Shown: piece after piece, positions 1 to 8,553 of the stretch
Layout of the letters: every line of letters starts with the position of its first letter
How positions within the stretch are numbered: position 1 is the first letter of the stretch
Source: Polaromonas vacuolata
Lineage (GTDB): Bacteria; Pseudomonadota; Gammaproteobacteria; Burkholderiales; Burkholderiaceae_C
Reading direction: 5' to 3'
DNA length: 64,000 nt
Assembly: GCF_012584515.1 (NCBI RefSeq)
Contig: NZ_CP051461.1
Span: forward strand, 2,475,501 to 2,539,500
The notes under the pieces: model-generated
Seen by the model: only the letters and a program-made list of their open reading frames with translations
Databases searched by the model: none
What the model was told of the DNA's origin: nothing
Translations under genes and position numbers: made by a program

Positions 1-426
1 GACATTCGTCTAGCAATGGATTTACTCGCTCGCATGGGTTTGGCGCAGCACAGCGCCGACTACCCGCGCCAGCTCTCCGGTGGCCAGCAAAGCCGGGTGG
101 CGATTGCCCGGGCGCTGATCACGCAGCCGGCAGTGTTATTAATGGACGAGCCCTTCGCCGCGCTAGACGCGATTACCCGCGAAGAATTACAAGACTTGTT
201 GCAAGCGGTTTGCCGTGCGCAAAAGACCTCGGTATTTTTTGTCACCCACGATATTTCAGAAGCCGTGTATTTGGCCGACCGTGTTGCCGTGATGGCGCAA
301 GGCAGCATTTGCTGTGACTTGGCAATTGACTTACCCCGGCCGCGCCAGCAAAGCCTGCGTTACAGCCCAGAATTTAATCGCCTCTGCGCCGAGTTACGCC
401 AAGCCATGGATGCTGTGACGGTATAA
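1..426 (+). CDS. ABC transporter ATP-binding protein, SsuB/TauB-like (5' partial)
   Basis: C-terminal part of an importer ATPase; the frame is open to base 1, so the Walker A half lies outside the window. The ABC signature LSGGQQSRVAIARA, Walker B VLLMDEPFAALD and H-loop FVTHD are present in order. This matches the nitrate/sulfonate/taurine/pyrimidine-type ATPases. It would energise uptake with the permease that begins 8 bp after its stop and the binding protein beyond. The substrate cannot be told from the ATPase. The ATG at 16 is internal to the domain and is not a real start. Confidence 0.93.
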   Translation, partial: DIRLAMDLLARMGLAQHSADYPRQLSGGQQSRVAIARALITQPAVLLMDEPFAALDAITREELQDLLQAVCRAQKTSVFFVTHDISEAVYLADRVAVMAQGSICCDLAIDLPRPRQQSLRYSPEFNRLCAELRQAMDAVTV

Positions 427-434
427 AAATACGC

Positions 435-1181
435 ATGTCTACTTCTCGCCTCACGCGCATACTTTTTTTTGCCCTGCTAATCGCGACATGGGAAGTTGCG
501 GCTAGAAGTTTGCAGATATCTCAGCTGGTGTTACCCGCACCATCCGTGGTGGCCGCAGCGCTATGGCGCGGCTTGGCCAGTGGTTATTTGCTGCCGCATA
601 TTTATCAAACGGTTATGGAGCTGGTGCTTGGCCTGCTGCTGGGCGCCAGCATAGGTTTTGTTGGCGGTGTGTTGCTGGCCGAATCCAACCGGCTGCGCGA
701 ATTACTCATGCCTTATGTGGTGGCCAGCCAAGTTGTGCCTAAGCTGGCGCTGGCGCCTTTATTCATTGTCTGGTTTGGTTTTGGCACTTTTCCCACGGTG
801 GTGATTACCGCCTTGATTTGTTTTTTCCCACTGCTAGAAAATACCTTAACCGCACTCAGTCAAGTCGATGCGCAACGCTTAGAGCTGTTTCGCATGCTGC
901 GCGCTAGCCGTTGGCAAGTTTTATTGCAACTAAAAATTCCCGCCGGTTTGCCCACCATCATGGCGGGCTTGCGAGTGGCGGTGGTACTGGCCTTAGTCGG
1001 TGCGGTGGTTGGCGAATTTGTCGGCGGCAGCAAAGGCTTGGGCGCTCTGATCATTGCGGCGCAAGGCATGATGGACACCTCTTTGATGTTTGCTGTGCTG
1101 GTGCTGATCACCGCCATAGGACTGGCTTTTTACCAACTGACGTTGGCGCTTGAGCGATATTTGCTCAGGGCTTGGATTTGA
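435..1181 (+). CDS. ABC transporter permease, SsuC/TauC-like
   Basis: Inner-membrane permease of 248 residues. It is hydrophobic, with about six membrane segments and the BPD_transp_1-type cytoplasmic loop (around residues 140-170, LELFRMLRASRWQVLLQLKI) that docks with the ATPase. Length and layout fit the SsuC/TauC/ThiX group. It sits 8 bp after the ATPase stop and just ahead of the binding-protein gene, so it is almost certainly co-transcribed with both. The ligand is unknown; sulfonates, nitrate, pyrimidine precursors and aromatic compounds are all carried by close relatives. Confidence 0.92.
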   Translation: MSTSRLTRILFFALLIATWEVAARSLQISQLVLPAPSVVAAALWRGLASGYLLPHIYQTVMELVLGLLLGASIGFVGGVLLAESNRLRELLMPYVVASQVVPKLALAPLFIVWFGFGTFPTVVITALICFFPLLENTLTALSQVDAQRLELFRMLRASRWQVLLQLKIPAGLPTIMAGLRVAVVLALVGAVVGEFVGGSKGLGALIIAAQGMMDTSLMFAVLVLITAIGLAFYQLTLALERYLLRAWI

Positions 1182-1213
1182 TTTTGATTTGGATTTTTTT
1201 TAGAAATGACCCC

Positions 1214-2224
1214 ATGACACGAACCAAACTTTTGAAATCTATTTTTGCTTTTGCTGTTAGCAGCGCCTTCGCATTAGGTATGCCGCAATTAGCCCAAGCA
1301 CAAAGCCCCGCAAAACTCGATCGCATTACGGTTGCCGGCTGGAGCAAACCCATCACCGAAATTACCAACTTACTGGTCGAGCAAGACAAGGGATTTTTCA
1401 AAGCCCAAGGCATTGAGCTGGTCTACGCACCGGGTGCGGGCGGCGGCGATGCAGTGCGTAATTTGCTCAGCGGTCAAGCCGATATTGCCTTTACCGATCC
1501 AGGCTCGTTTTTTACCGCGCTAGACAAGGGTGAAAAGCTGCGCGCCATCTACGACATCTACCCGCAAAACGTGTTTAATGTGGTCTCACTCAAAGCCAGC
1601 AACATCAGCAAGCCGGCAGACCTCAAGGGTAAAAAAATCGGTGTTTACAGCCTGTCGAGCGGCACATTGCAAAACCTGCAAGTGCTGCTGCATCAAGCCG
1701 GACTACAACCATCAGACGTGACGATAGTTGTCACCGGCTTGCTGAACTTTGCGCCCCTCATGCAAGGCCAAGTTGACGCCACGGCAGCGACTGACACCGG
1801 TCTTTTGGTGGCGCGACAAAAAGGATTGGCTGATTTCAACGTGATGGAGGTGAAAAACTACCTCAATGTTTCCAGCGATATGTTTGTGGTGCGGGAAGGC
1901 GCTTTTGATCAGAAAAAAGATTTGCTCAAACGCTTTATCACCGCTTACCGTGACAGCGCCAACTGGATGATTACCGAGCCGCAAGAAGCCGCAAACCTAG
2001 CTACCAAGCGCGCGATTGACGGACAAAACCCGGGCGTGAATCTTGAAATCATCAAACTGAGAAACCTTTCTAGCGTTTCTGCCACGACGCAAAAACAGGG
2101 CTTGGGCAGCTTCGATATGCTGACGCTGCAAAAAGCCGCGCAGACTTACAAAGCACTGGGCTTGATCCAAAAAGACATTCGCGTGCAAGACGTGGTGACG
2201 CAGCCAGACGCGCTCAGCAAATAA
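1214..2224 (+). CDS. ABC transporter substrate-binding protein, SsuA/THI5-like
   Basis: Periplasmic binding protein, 336 residues. I start it at the ATG at 1214, not the in-frame ATG at 1172, because 1214 gives a classical signal peptide (MTRTKLLKSIFAFAVSS..., cleavage near AQA|Q) and the longer form would overlap the permease gene. The mature part has the NMT1/THI5-like layout: a GFFKAQGIELVY segment, then AGGGDAVRNLLSGQADIAF, which contributes to ligand binding in this family. It is the third gene of the importer operon. The substrate is not predictable from sequence alone. Confidence 0.9.
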   Translation: MTRTKLLKSIFAFAVSSAFALGMPQLAQAQSPAKLDRITVAGWSKPITEITNLLVEQDKGFFKAQGIELVYAPGAGGGDAVRNLLSGQADIAFTDPGSFFTALDKGEKLRAIYDIYPQNVFNVVSLKASNISKPADLKGKKIGVYSLSSGTLQNLQVLLHQAGLQPSDVTIVVTGLLNFAPLMQGQVDATAATDTGLLVARQKGLADFNVMEVKNYLNVSSDMFVVREGAFDQKKDLLKRFITAYRDSANWMITEPQEAANLATKRAIDGQNPGVNLEIIKLRNLSSVSATTQKQGLGSFDMLTLQKAAQTYKALGLIQKDIRVQDVVTQPDALSK

Positions 2225-2249
2225 TTCAAAACCCAAAGAAAACCAGCCC

Positions 2250-3017
2250 ATGGACTTTAAGGACAAAGTAGTTTTAATCACCGGCGCGGGGCGCGGCATA
2301 GGCGCGGCGATTGCGGCTGGGTTTGCGCGTGAAGGCGCAACCGTCGCGGTGAATTATTTGACCAATGCAAGTGCAGCAGACAGCACGGTGGCGCGTTGCC
2401 AAGCGCTGGGCGGCGATGCCTTTGCGCTGCCAGCAGATGTGCGCATACAGGCCCAAGCGCAAAATTTGGTCGAACAAGTTTTGCTCGAAGCCGGACGCAT
2501 TGACATAGTCGTCAACAACGCATTTGCGCCCTATGCGTTTGACCCCGAGCTACGCAAGCGGTTTTGGGAATTGGATTGGCAAAACTACCAAGACCAGTTA
2601 GATGGCGCAGTGCATGCGGCCTACAACATTTGCCAAGCCGTGCTGCCGCATTTTCGCCAGCGGGCGCAAGGCAGCATCATCAATGTGGTTAGTGATTTGG
2701 TGGCCCGGCCGGTTGTGCCGTATCACGACTACACAACAGCTAAATCAGCATTGGTTGGTTTTAGTCGCAACCTCGCAGCAGAACTCGGACCACTTGGCAT
2801 ACGCGTGAATTGCGTTGCGCCGGGCTTGGTCTACCCAACTGATGCCAGCCGCAGCACACGCGAAGATGTCAAAGAACAAATTACTGCACAAACGCCGCTA
2901 AGGCGAATCGCAGCGCCTGAAGACATCGCCGGGCCAGTGCTGTTTTTAGCCTCTGACTGGGCGCGATTTATGACCGGGCAAGTGCTGTATGTCGACGGCG
3001 GTTTGGTGATGAAATAA
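2250..3017 (+). CDS. SDR family oxidoreductase (FabG-like)
   Basis: Classical short-chain dehydrogenase/reductase of 255 residues. The NAD(P) motif GAGRGIG is at residues 12-18, VNNAF near 88-92, catalytic Ser148, and the YxxxK pair Tyr161/Lys165; the C-terminus ends in GQVLYVDGG, typical of the family. It lies 25 bp after the binding-protein gene on the same strand, so it may act on the imported compound. It resembles 3-oxoacyl-ACP reductases, but a lone FabG-like gene beside a transporter is more often a catabolic dehydrogenase. The substrate is unknown. Confidence 0.9.
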   Translation: MDFKDKVVLITGAGRGIGAAIAAGFAREGATVAVNYLTNASAADSTVARCQALGGDAFALPADVRIQAQAQNLVEQVLLEAGRIDIVVNNAFAPYAFDPELRKRFWELDWQNYQDQLDGAVHAAYNICQAVLPHFRQRAQGSIINVVSDLVARPVVPYHDYTTAKSALVGFSRNLAAELGPLGIRVNCVAPGLVYPTDASRSTREDVKEQITAQTPLRRIAAPEDIAGPVLFLASDWARFMTGQVLYVDGGLVMK

Positions 3018-3066
3018 GGCGAGACATTTAACTGCGCCCGCCCATTCAAACCTATGCTGCGCTGCC

Positions 3067-4815
3067 CTAGCCCGCAGGCACAGCCGGAGTTGTTGCTGCT
3101 GCTGCTGTTTTAGCCTGCGCTTGATCTTGCTCTTCTTGCATGGCACGCCACATCACTTTGCCTGAGCCACTCTTGGGCAGCGCATCGACAAACTGCACCA
3201 CACGTGGATATTTGTAGGCCGCCATATTCTCTTTGCACCAGTCGATGATGTCTTGCTCGCTGGTGCTGCCTTTAGCTGCGGCGCGCAGCACGACAATGGC
3301 TTTGACGCTCTCGCCGCGGTAGGCATCGCGGGTAGAAATAATGCAGGCTTCTTGGATGGCCGGGTGCTTAAACATTAGCGCTTCCACCTCCGCCGGCCAG
3401 ACCTTAAAGCCAGACGCATTAATCATGCGTTTAAGCCTGTCGGTGATGAAGAAGTAACCGTCTTCATCGACCCGACCTAAGTCGCCAGAGCGGAAAAACC
3501 GCTTGCCATCGAGTTCAATAAAAGCCGCAGCAGTCGCGTCTGGCCGCTTCCAATAACCTTGGAAGATTTGTGGCCCACTCATGATGATTTCGCCCTGCTC
3601 GCCCTGTGGCATTTCTTGCAAGGTGATCGGGTCTATAACGCGTGAATCGACGCTGACAAAAGGCACGCCAAGGCATTGCTGCTTGGTCGCGTCGGGTGGA
3701 TTGCTGTGCGACGGCGCAGCGGTCTCGGTCAAGCCATAACCTTCGGAAAAACGCAGGCCGTATTGCTCCCACAAGCGCTGAGCCACGGCTTGCGGCATGG
3801 CCGCGCCGCCGCCGCCAATGTAGCGCAAGCTGCTCAAATCAAAGCTGGCAAAGTTGGGACTGGCTAGTAAATCTATCACCATGGTGGGAATGTTGGTCCA
3901 ATGCGTCACGCCCCAGCGCGAGATCAACTTACCAGCCAACTCACGGTCCCAGCGCGGCATGATGACCAGCGTTGAGCCGCCGTAAATCGAGGCCTGCATG
4001 ACAGAGACCATGCCGGTGATATGAAACATAGGCACGACTGACAACACCACATTCTCAAACGTGCTGTTACCCCACAAACAAGTCGCCACCGCGTTGTGCA
4101 TCAGGCTGGCGTGGGTGTGCATGCAGCCTTTAGGCAAACCGGTAGTGCCGCTGGTGTAAGGCAAAACGGCGAGGTCTTGCGGCTGCGCGGTATGTGGCGG
4201 CAAACGCGTGATGTCGCCAGTCAGCGCTTCCGTCCAATCGATAGCGCTGCCTTGGTTTAGCAGCGGCAAAGCGTGGCGTTGAGCCAGCCAGTCGCGCCAA
4301 GTCGGCGGCATAGCACCGTCGTCAATGGCGGCTTGCAAATTAAAGCCGTCGCTGTAATGGCTGCTGATGACGTGGCGTAATTGTTCCTCGGGCGCTAACT
4401 GGGCGTTGGCCTTGGCTAATTCGGGCGCCAGATCGGCCGCGCAAATTGCCACGCGCGCGTCGGGGTCTAGGATGTAGTGTTTGAGCTCTTCCGCCCGGTT
4501 CATAGGGTTGACCGGCACTGCGACAGCACCGAGACGAAAAATCGCAAACTGAGCAATCACCCACTGCGGGCAGTTCTGCATGTAGAGAATGACTCTATCC
4601 CCCTTGGCCACACCCAGACGGTGCAAGCTAGCGGCAACCGCTTCGGCTTGGCTAAGCACTTCGCTATAGGTAAGTACTTGGTCAAAAAATACCAGCGCTG
4701 GCTTGGCTGGAAAACGCAGCGCACTAACGGCTAAGTTGTGCCAAAGCGAAGTAGCGGGTGGGTCAATGCGGTGCGGCAGGCGCGCAGGCCAGAATTTGTA
4801 ATGAGGGCTGTCCAT
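3067..4815 (-). CDS. Long-chain acyl-CoA synthetase family (AMP-binding) protein
   Basis: Class I adenylate-forming enzyme of 582 residues that would activate a carboxylic acid as acyl-AMP and then acyl-CoA. Seen motifs: the phosphate-binding loop YTSGTTGLPKG, EGYGLTE, GDLGRVDEDGY, RLKRMINASGFKVWP and, near the C-terminus, PKSGSGKVMWR with the catalytic lysine. The start at 4815 is preceded by a strong GGAGGA ribosome site; an upstream in-frame ATG at 4860 lacks one. The C-terminus ends in a dispensable-looking Ala/Thr/Pro tail encoded by GCA-type repeats. It converges with the SDR gene. Substrate chain length cannot be judged. Confidence 0.9.
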   Translation of the reverse strand: MDSPHYKFWPARLPHRIDPPATSLWHNLAVSALRFPAKPALVFFDQVLTYSEVLSQAEAVAASLHRLGVAKGDRVILYMQNCPQWVIAQFAIFRLGAVAVPVNPMNRAEELKHYILDPDARVAICAADLAPELAKANAQLAPEEQLRHVISSHYSDGFNLQAAIDDGAMPPTWRDWLAQRHALPLLNQGSAIDWTEALTGDITRLPPHTAQPQDLAVLPYTSGTTGLPKGCMHTHASLMHNAVATCLWGNSTFENVVLSVVPMFHITGMVSVMQASIYGGSTLVIMPRWDRELAGKLISRWGVTHWTNIPTMVIDLLASPNFASFDLSSLRYIGGGGAAMPQAVAQRLWEQYGLRFSEGYGLTETAAPSHSNPPDATKQQCLGVPFVSVDSRVIDPITLQEMPQGEQGEIIMSGPQIFQGYWKRPDATAAAFIELDGKRFFRSGDLGRVDEDGYFFITDRLKRMINASGFKVWPAEVEALMFKHPAIQEACIISTRDAYRGESVKAIVVLRAAAKGSTSEQDIIDWCKENMAAYKYPRVVQFVDALPKSGSGKVMWRAMQEEQDQAQAKTAAAATTPAVPAG

Positions 4816-4827
4816 AATTTCTCCTCC

Positions 4828-4847
4828 CTCTAGCCTAACCGCTAGAG
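4828..4847. promoter_or_regulatory. Inverted repeat in the acyl-CoA synthetase leader
   Basis: Perfect 7-bp inverted repeat CTCTAGC-N6-GCTAGAG, 12 bp upstream of the synthetase start and directly abutting its Shine-Dalgarno sequence. A second perfect palindrome, GGGTAGCTACCC, lies at 4863-4874. Either could be a repressor operator or an mRNA hairpin; no regulator gene is adjacent. Confidence 0.35.
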
Positions 4848-4997
4848 TGACTATCAGCACTGGGGTAGCTACCCAGAGGTAGGCGAAATGGGTCGCCTGC
4901 GCGTCAGTTAACGGATTCCCCGCGGTGACCCTGCTGCAGTCAGAGCTGTTCTGATCGTGCCATCATGAGTAAAAGTATTTAAAGGAATTCGAGCGAC

Positions 4998-5687
4998 ATG
5001 CCTGCCCATCAACACGACGACCACGATCACAACCACGCAAAGCATCACGATAACCATCACGGCCATAACCACGGCGACGCAGCGCGCGCCGCAACAGACC
5101 CGCGTTACCGGAAAATTTTGTGGTTTGCCCTAGTCGTCAACGCCGCCATGTTTGCGCTGGAGTTAGGTGCAGGGTTTAAATCCGGTTCAGTCTCGCTATT
5201 GGCCGATGCGATTGATTTTTTCAGTGATGCGATCAACTATGCACTGACCTTGGCGGTGCTGGGCAGCGGGCTAATGACGCGCTCCCGAGCCGCGTTATTT
5301 AAAGGCTGCTGCATGCTGGTATTTGGCGTCTTTGTAATTGCCAGAGCCGGCTGGGTTTTTAAGCAAGGCGCAACACCCGAAGCACTCACCATGGGCACAG
5401 TTGGCTTACTCGCACTGATTGCCAACGTCAGCGTCGCAGCACTGCTATACGCCTGGCGCGAAGGCGACGCCAATATGCGCAGCGTCTGGCTTTGCTCACG
5501 CAACGACGCGATTGGCAATGTCGCGGTGATGCTGGCAGCGCTTGGTGTTTTGGGCACAGCCAGCGCTTGGCCGGATTTGGTGGTTGCTGTGATCATGGCG
5601 CTACTGGCGATTGTCGGTGGCTGGTCTGTGTTGGGACAGGCTAGGCGGGAGATGGCGGCGGGGAGTCAAACCAAAGCTGACCTTTAA
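4998..5687 (+). CDS. Cation diffusion facilitator-like transporter with His-rich N-terminus
   Basis: Inner-membrane protein of 229 residues related to the cation diffusion facilitators (Zn/Co/Cd efflux by proton antiport). The first 27 residues are packed with His and Asp, a likely metal-binding tail. About six membrane segments follow. The CDF metal site is seen as D73xxxD77 in segment 2 and D170xxxN174 in segment 5. It ends soon after the sixth segment, so the usual cytoplasmic C-terminal dimerisation domain of 300-residue CDF proteins is absent. An AAAGGA ribosome site lies upstream. It stands alone, with no metal-responsive regulator nearby. Confidence 0.85.
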   Translation: MPAHQHDDHDHNHAKHHDNHHGHNHGDAARAATDPRYRKILWFALVVNAAMFALELGAGFKSGSVSLLADAIDFFSDAINYALTLAVLGSGLMTRSRAALFKGCCMLVFGVFVIARAGWVFKQGATPEALTMGTVGLLALIANVSVAALLYAWREGDANMRSVWLCSRNDAIGNVAVMLAALGVLGTASAWPDLVVAVIMALLAIVGGWSVLGQARREMAAGSQTKADL

Positions 5688-5752
5688 AAGTTCGTACAAG
5701 CCTTGGTATTGGTAGGTGAGAATCAAGCTTTTGATGGTAAAAAGGAAAATTC

Positions 5753-6003
5753 ATGGCGCCAACCGTTTTACGCGATGGTCAATTTCGCTTATTCTTTTTT
5801 TCAAGAGAAGAGTCGCGAGTTCATGTACATATTTCCCACCCTTTTTCCATCCTGTTGGAGAAGCCAAATTTTGGTTAACGCCAGAAGTGCATCTGGCCAA
5901 TTCAATAGGACTATCAAAGCGGCAATTGTTAGATGCCAAAGAAATAATCCAGACACATATCAAGGAAATTCATCATGCATGGAACACTCACTTCAGCGCC
6001 TGA
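5753..6003 (+). pseudogene. DUF4160 family protein, frameshifted
   Basis: Two reading frames together give one DUF4160 protein. The ATG at 5753 encodes MAPTVLRDGQFRLFFFSREE then SRVHVHIS, the usual DUF4160 N-terminus. The rest, GEAKFWLTPEVHLANSIGL and on to HAWNTHF, is in another frame that opens upstream and stops at 6003. The switch falls at or just after the CCCTTTTTCC run near 5838-5848, so it is either a homopolymer frameshift mutation, a sequencing error, or, less likely, programmed slippage. It overlaps the DUF2442 gene that follows, the normal arrangement for this pair. The molecular function of DUF4160 is not established. Confidence 0.7.
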
Positions 6004-6247
6004 AATTACCCACATCTCAAAAAACGGCATCTGGATTTTGCTGGGAAATGAAGAGCTCTTGCTAGCGTTCGATCTTTTTCCTTGGTTTGAAAAAGCCACC
6101 ATCGCGCAAATTCATGATGTCAATTGGCCAACCATTGACCATCTCTATTGGCCACAACTTGACATCGATATTTCCGTTCAATCGATTCGTAATCCAGACC
6201 AATTTCCACTGGTTGCCGATCACTCCAGTTCAAATCACAAGTCTTGA
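5975..6247 (+). CDS. DUF2442 domain-containing protein
   Basis: Small protein of 90 residues with the DUF2442 pattern: ITHISKNGIWILLGNEELLLAF, then FPWFEKATIAQI, HLYWPQLDIDI and a terminal PDQFPLV. It overlaps the end of the frameshifted DUF4160 gene by 29 bp, so translation is probably coupled. DUF4160/DUF2442 pairs are common in bacterial accessory regions and have been suggested to be toxin-antitoxin-like, but I know of no firm function. The reading frame is intact even though its partner is broken. Confidence 0.8.
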   Translation: MHGTLTSAPEITHISKNGIWILLGNEELLLAFDLFPWFEKATIAQIHDVNWPTIDHLYWPQLDIDISVQSIRNPDQFPLVADHSSSNHKS

Positions 6248-6299
6248 GTCTCGCCAAATGCGGAGAAAAAACTACGCAATGGCAAAAACGAATCCAACC

Positions 6300-7193
6300 T
6301 CACATCGCCGGTTTGTCGCTCAACTCCTTAAGATTGACCTTGAGTTGCTCGCTCATAGGTAAGCCCAGATTAATGCCTTTTGGCGCCAATGGGGACTCAA
6401 ACCATTTGATATACATTTTTGTAAATTCACCCGATTTGATCAAGCGCGTGATGGTGCCGTCGACCAGTTTTTTAAACGCCGGGTCGTCTTTACGCAGCAT
6501 GCAGGCATAGGGCTCGACTTGCAGCGACTCGCCCACTACTTGTAGCGCTGCTGGATTCTTAGAGTTGGCCAGCAGTCCAAACAGCAAGATGTCATCCATC
6601 GCAAAAGCTTCTGCGCGGTCGCTCTCGACTAGCAACAAAGAGTTGTCATGGTCTTTGCCAAGGACGAGTTGCATATCCAGATTGTTGTCAGCGTTGTACT
6701 TGCGAATAACTTGCGCATTAGTCGTTCCAGTGGTGCTAGCCACAGTCTTTTTAGCCAAGTCTGCATAGTCACGGATACCAGAAGATTTTTTAACCAACAA
6801 GCGTGTGCCGGTGTAGAAAATATTGATGGAAAAAGTCACATCTTTGCCGCGCGCGGTGTTGTTGGTGGTTGACCCACACTCAAGATCGTAAGTGCCGTTG
6901 ACCAGCAAGGGAATACGATTTTGCGAAGTCACCGGCATCAAGCCAACTTCTAGATTTGGCTTTTTAAGCACCTTGCGAACATCATCAATAATTGCTTCGC
7001 TCAAGTCGACCGAAAAGCCAATGGCTTTTTTTGATCCAATCAAATAACTAAAGGGAACGGATGCCTCGCGGTAAGAGACTGTGATTTTGTTATTCGCCTC
7101 AATTTTCTCTAATGTCGTCTGGGCTTGCGCAGCAGCTACGCTGGCAAGTCCAGCCAGCAGCACTGTAGAGACAATAAGTGAACTTATCTTCAT
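6300..7193 (-). CDS. Amino acid ABC transporter substrate-binding protein (GltI-like)
   Basis: Periplasmic binding protein of 297 residues with a clear signal peptide (MKISSLIVSTVLLAGLASVAAAQA). The mature part matches the glutamate/aspartate-binding family: KITVSYREASVPFSYL, then GFSVDLSEAI, LECGSTTNN, and SDRAEAFAMDDILL. No permease or ATPase gene lies beside it, so it must share a transporter encoded elsewhere or act as an orphan. It is followed downstream only by the convergent DUF2442 gene. The neighbouring catabolic genes raise the chance that the ligand is a sugar-acid or amino-acid derivative; this is inference. Confidence 0.9.
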   Translation of the reverse strand: MKISSLIVSTVLLAGLASVAAAQAQTTLEKIEANNKITVSYREASVPFSYLIGSKKAIGFSVDLSEAIIDDVRKVLKKPNLEVGLMPVTSQNRIPLLVNGTYDLECGSTTNNTARGKDVTFSINIFYTGTRLLVKKSSGIRDYADLAKKTVASTTGTTNAQVIRKYNADNNLDMQLVLGKDHDNSLLLVESDRAEAFAMDDILLFGLLANSKNPAALQVVGESLQVEPYACMLRKDDPAFKKLVDGTITRLIKSGEFTKMYIKWFESPLAPKGINLGLPMSEQLKVNLKELSDKPAM

Positions 7194-7379
7194 GACTTTT
7201 TCCCCGAGTTGATTGCGTTGACGACATTAGGAATAAAAATGACCAGCAATTCTTCGCAAGACACATGCAATCTTGATGCCAAGACTAAGCGAGTCTGAGC
7301 TTGAAAGAACGTCAATCAATTCTGATTTTGCAATCTTTGGGTTTGAAAAAAAATCATGGTTAACCATTGCAGCAAAGCA

Positions 7380-8486
7380 TTAATCGATTGCCACCGGAAA
7401 CACCACACCATAGCGCTGACCACATTCCATCAACATAGGCGCAATAGTCGGAAACAATGTCACACCTTCTTTGAGTTGCTTAGTTTTAAGCACCAAACCC
7501 CGGTCCCCTGGCATACGCACAGCGGCAACACCAGACCGTGGCGGATTACTGCGTGAAATATTGCCTAAATGATCCATTTGACGCTGAAAATCAGACATAC
7601 CGCCAAACGCCTCGGGGTCATGCAGCGTCATATAAACCGTTGCGCCCCAGCCTTCGCGGCTATCGGCGCGGCCGTGGCCGGCCAGACCACCGGTTAAAGC
7701 TTCAATCATCAACGCCATGCCAAAGCCCTTATGACCCGACGTCAAACCACCCAACGGCAAGATGCTGCCGACAGGTTTTTCAAATAAAACGGCTGGGTCA
7801 CGGCTGGGATTACCGGCCGCATCCAACAAGCAGTCATGGTCAAACTGTTGGCCTGCGGCGCGCAGCCGATTGGACATACCGTTAGTCGTGATGGATGCCG
7901 AAACATCAATTAAAAATGGCGTGCCAGAAGTTGGAATCCCAGCGGCGATCGGATTCGGCGTGACCACAGCTTTGGTGCCGCCATGAGGCGCAACACTCTC
8001 ACTCGCGGGGTCTGAACAGGCCAGCAGCAACACAAATCCAGCATCGGTAGCGCGCAGCAAATACGCCGCTAAACAGGCGATATGGTGGCTGCGCTTAATC
8101 ACCAGCGTGGCGCTGCCGTATTGGCGCGCACGTGGAATCAAGGCATCTATGCCGCTACAGACCAACCACGGACCGGCCAGACGTTTGCCATCCCACAGCA
8201 GCGAAGCACCACGGTCGTTAAGCACCTCGGGCGTGCCGCTACGCCTCATGCCGCCGTTCTCAATTTCTTTGACATATGGCGCCAGCAAAGCTAAGCCGTG
8301 AGTATCGTGGCCTAGCAAATCGCCCTCGACCAAAGTGTGGGCAGTAACTTCTGCGGCCAACCGATCGAGACCGGCTTTATGCAATAGCGTGCTGGCAAAC
8401 TGCTCTAACGCGTTAGCCGCAAAACGTGGGGCTGGGGCTGGGGATTGGGCTAGGGCTTGGGCTTGGGCTTGGGCTTGATTGCTCAT
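7380..8486 (-). CDS. Ldh family oxidoreductase (malate/L-lactate dehydrogenase type)
   Basis: NAD(P)-dependent dehydrogenase of the YlbC/YiaK-type Ldh family (not classical LDH/MDH), 368 residues. Seen: EGDLLGHDTHGLALLAPYV near residues 53-71, the SHHIACLAAYL helix, and HKGFGMALMIEALTGGL, all family hallmarks. Members reduce 2-oxoacids or imines, including lactate, malate, ureidoglycolate, 2,3-diketogulonate and cyclic imino acids. It leads toward the binding-protein gene and follows the SDR gene on the same strand, with 67 bp between. The N-terminus is a low-complexity Gln/Ala tract encoded by hexamer repeats and is probably disordered. Confidence 0.9.
   Translation of the reverse strand: MSNQAQAQAQALAQSPAPAPRFAANALEQFASTLLHKAGLDRLAAEVTAHTLVEGDLLGHDTHGLALLAPYVKEIENGGMRRSGTPEVLNDRGASLLWDGKRLAGPWLVCSGIDALIPRARQYGSATLVIKRSHHIACLAAYLLRATDAGFVLLLACSDPASESVAPHGGTKAVVTPNPIAAGIPTSGTPFLIDVSASITTNGMSNRLRAAGQQFDHDCLLDAAGNPSRDPAVLFEKPVGSILPLGGLTSGHKGFGMALMIEALTGGLAGHGRADSREGWGATVYMTLHDPEAFGGMSDFQRQMDHLGNISRSNPPRSGVAAVRMPGDRGLVLKTKQLKEGVTLFPTIAPMLMECGQRYGVVFPVAID
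8428..8477. repeat. Imperfect GGGCTT hexamer tract at the 5' end of the Ldh-family gene
   Basis: Degenerate to perfect GGGCTT repeats, the last four perfect, encoding alternating Gln-Ala near the N-terminus. Because the unit is 6 bp, slippage would change length by two residues and leave the frame intact. Confidence 0.8.
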
Positions 8487-8553
8487 TTTTTTTGTCTTTT
8501 TTTATGACTGAACTTGGCATGCCGATCATGCCAATCACACCAACCGTACCAGC

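Noticed and set aside
8428..8477. Phase-variation repeat
   Set aside because: A 6-bp unit cannot shift the reading frame.
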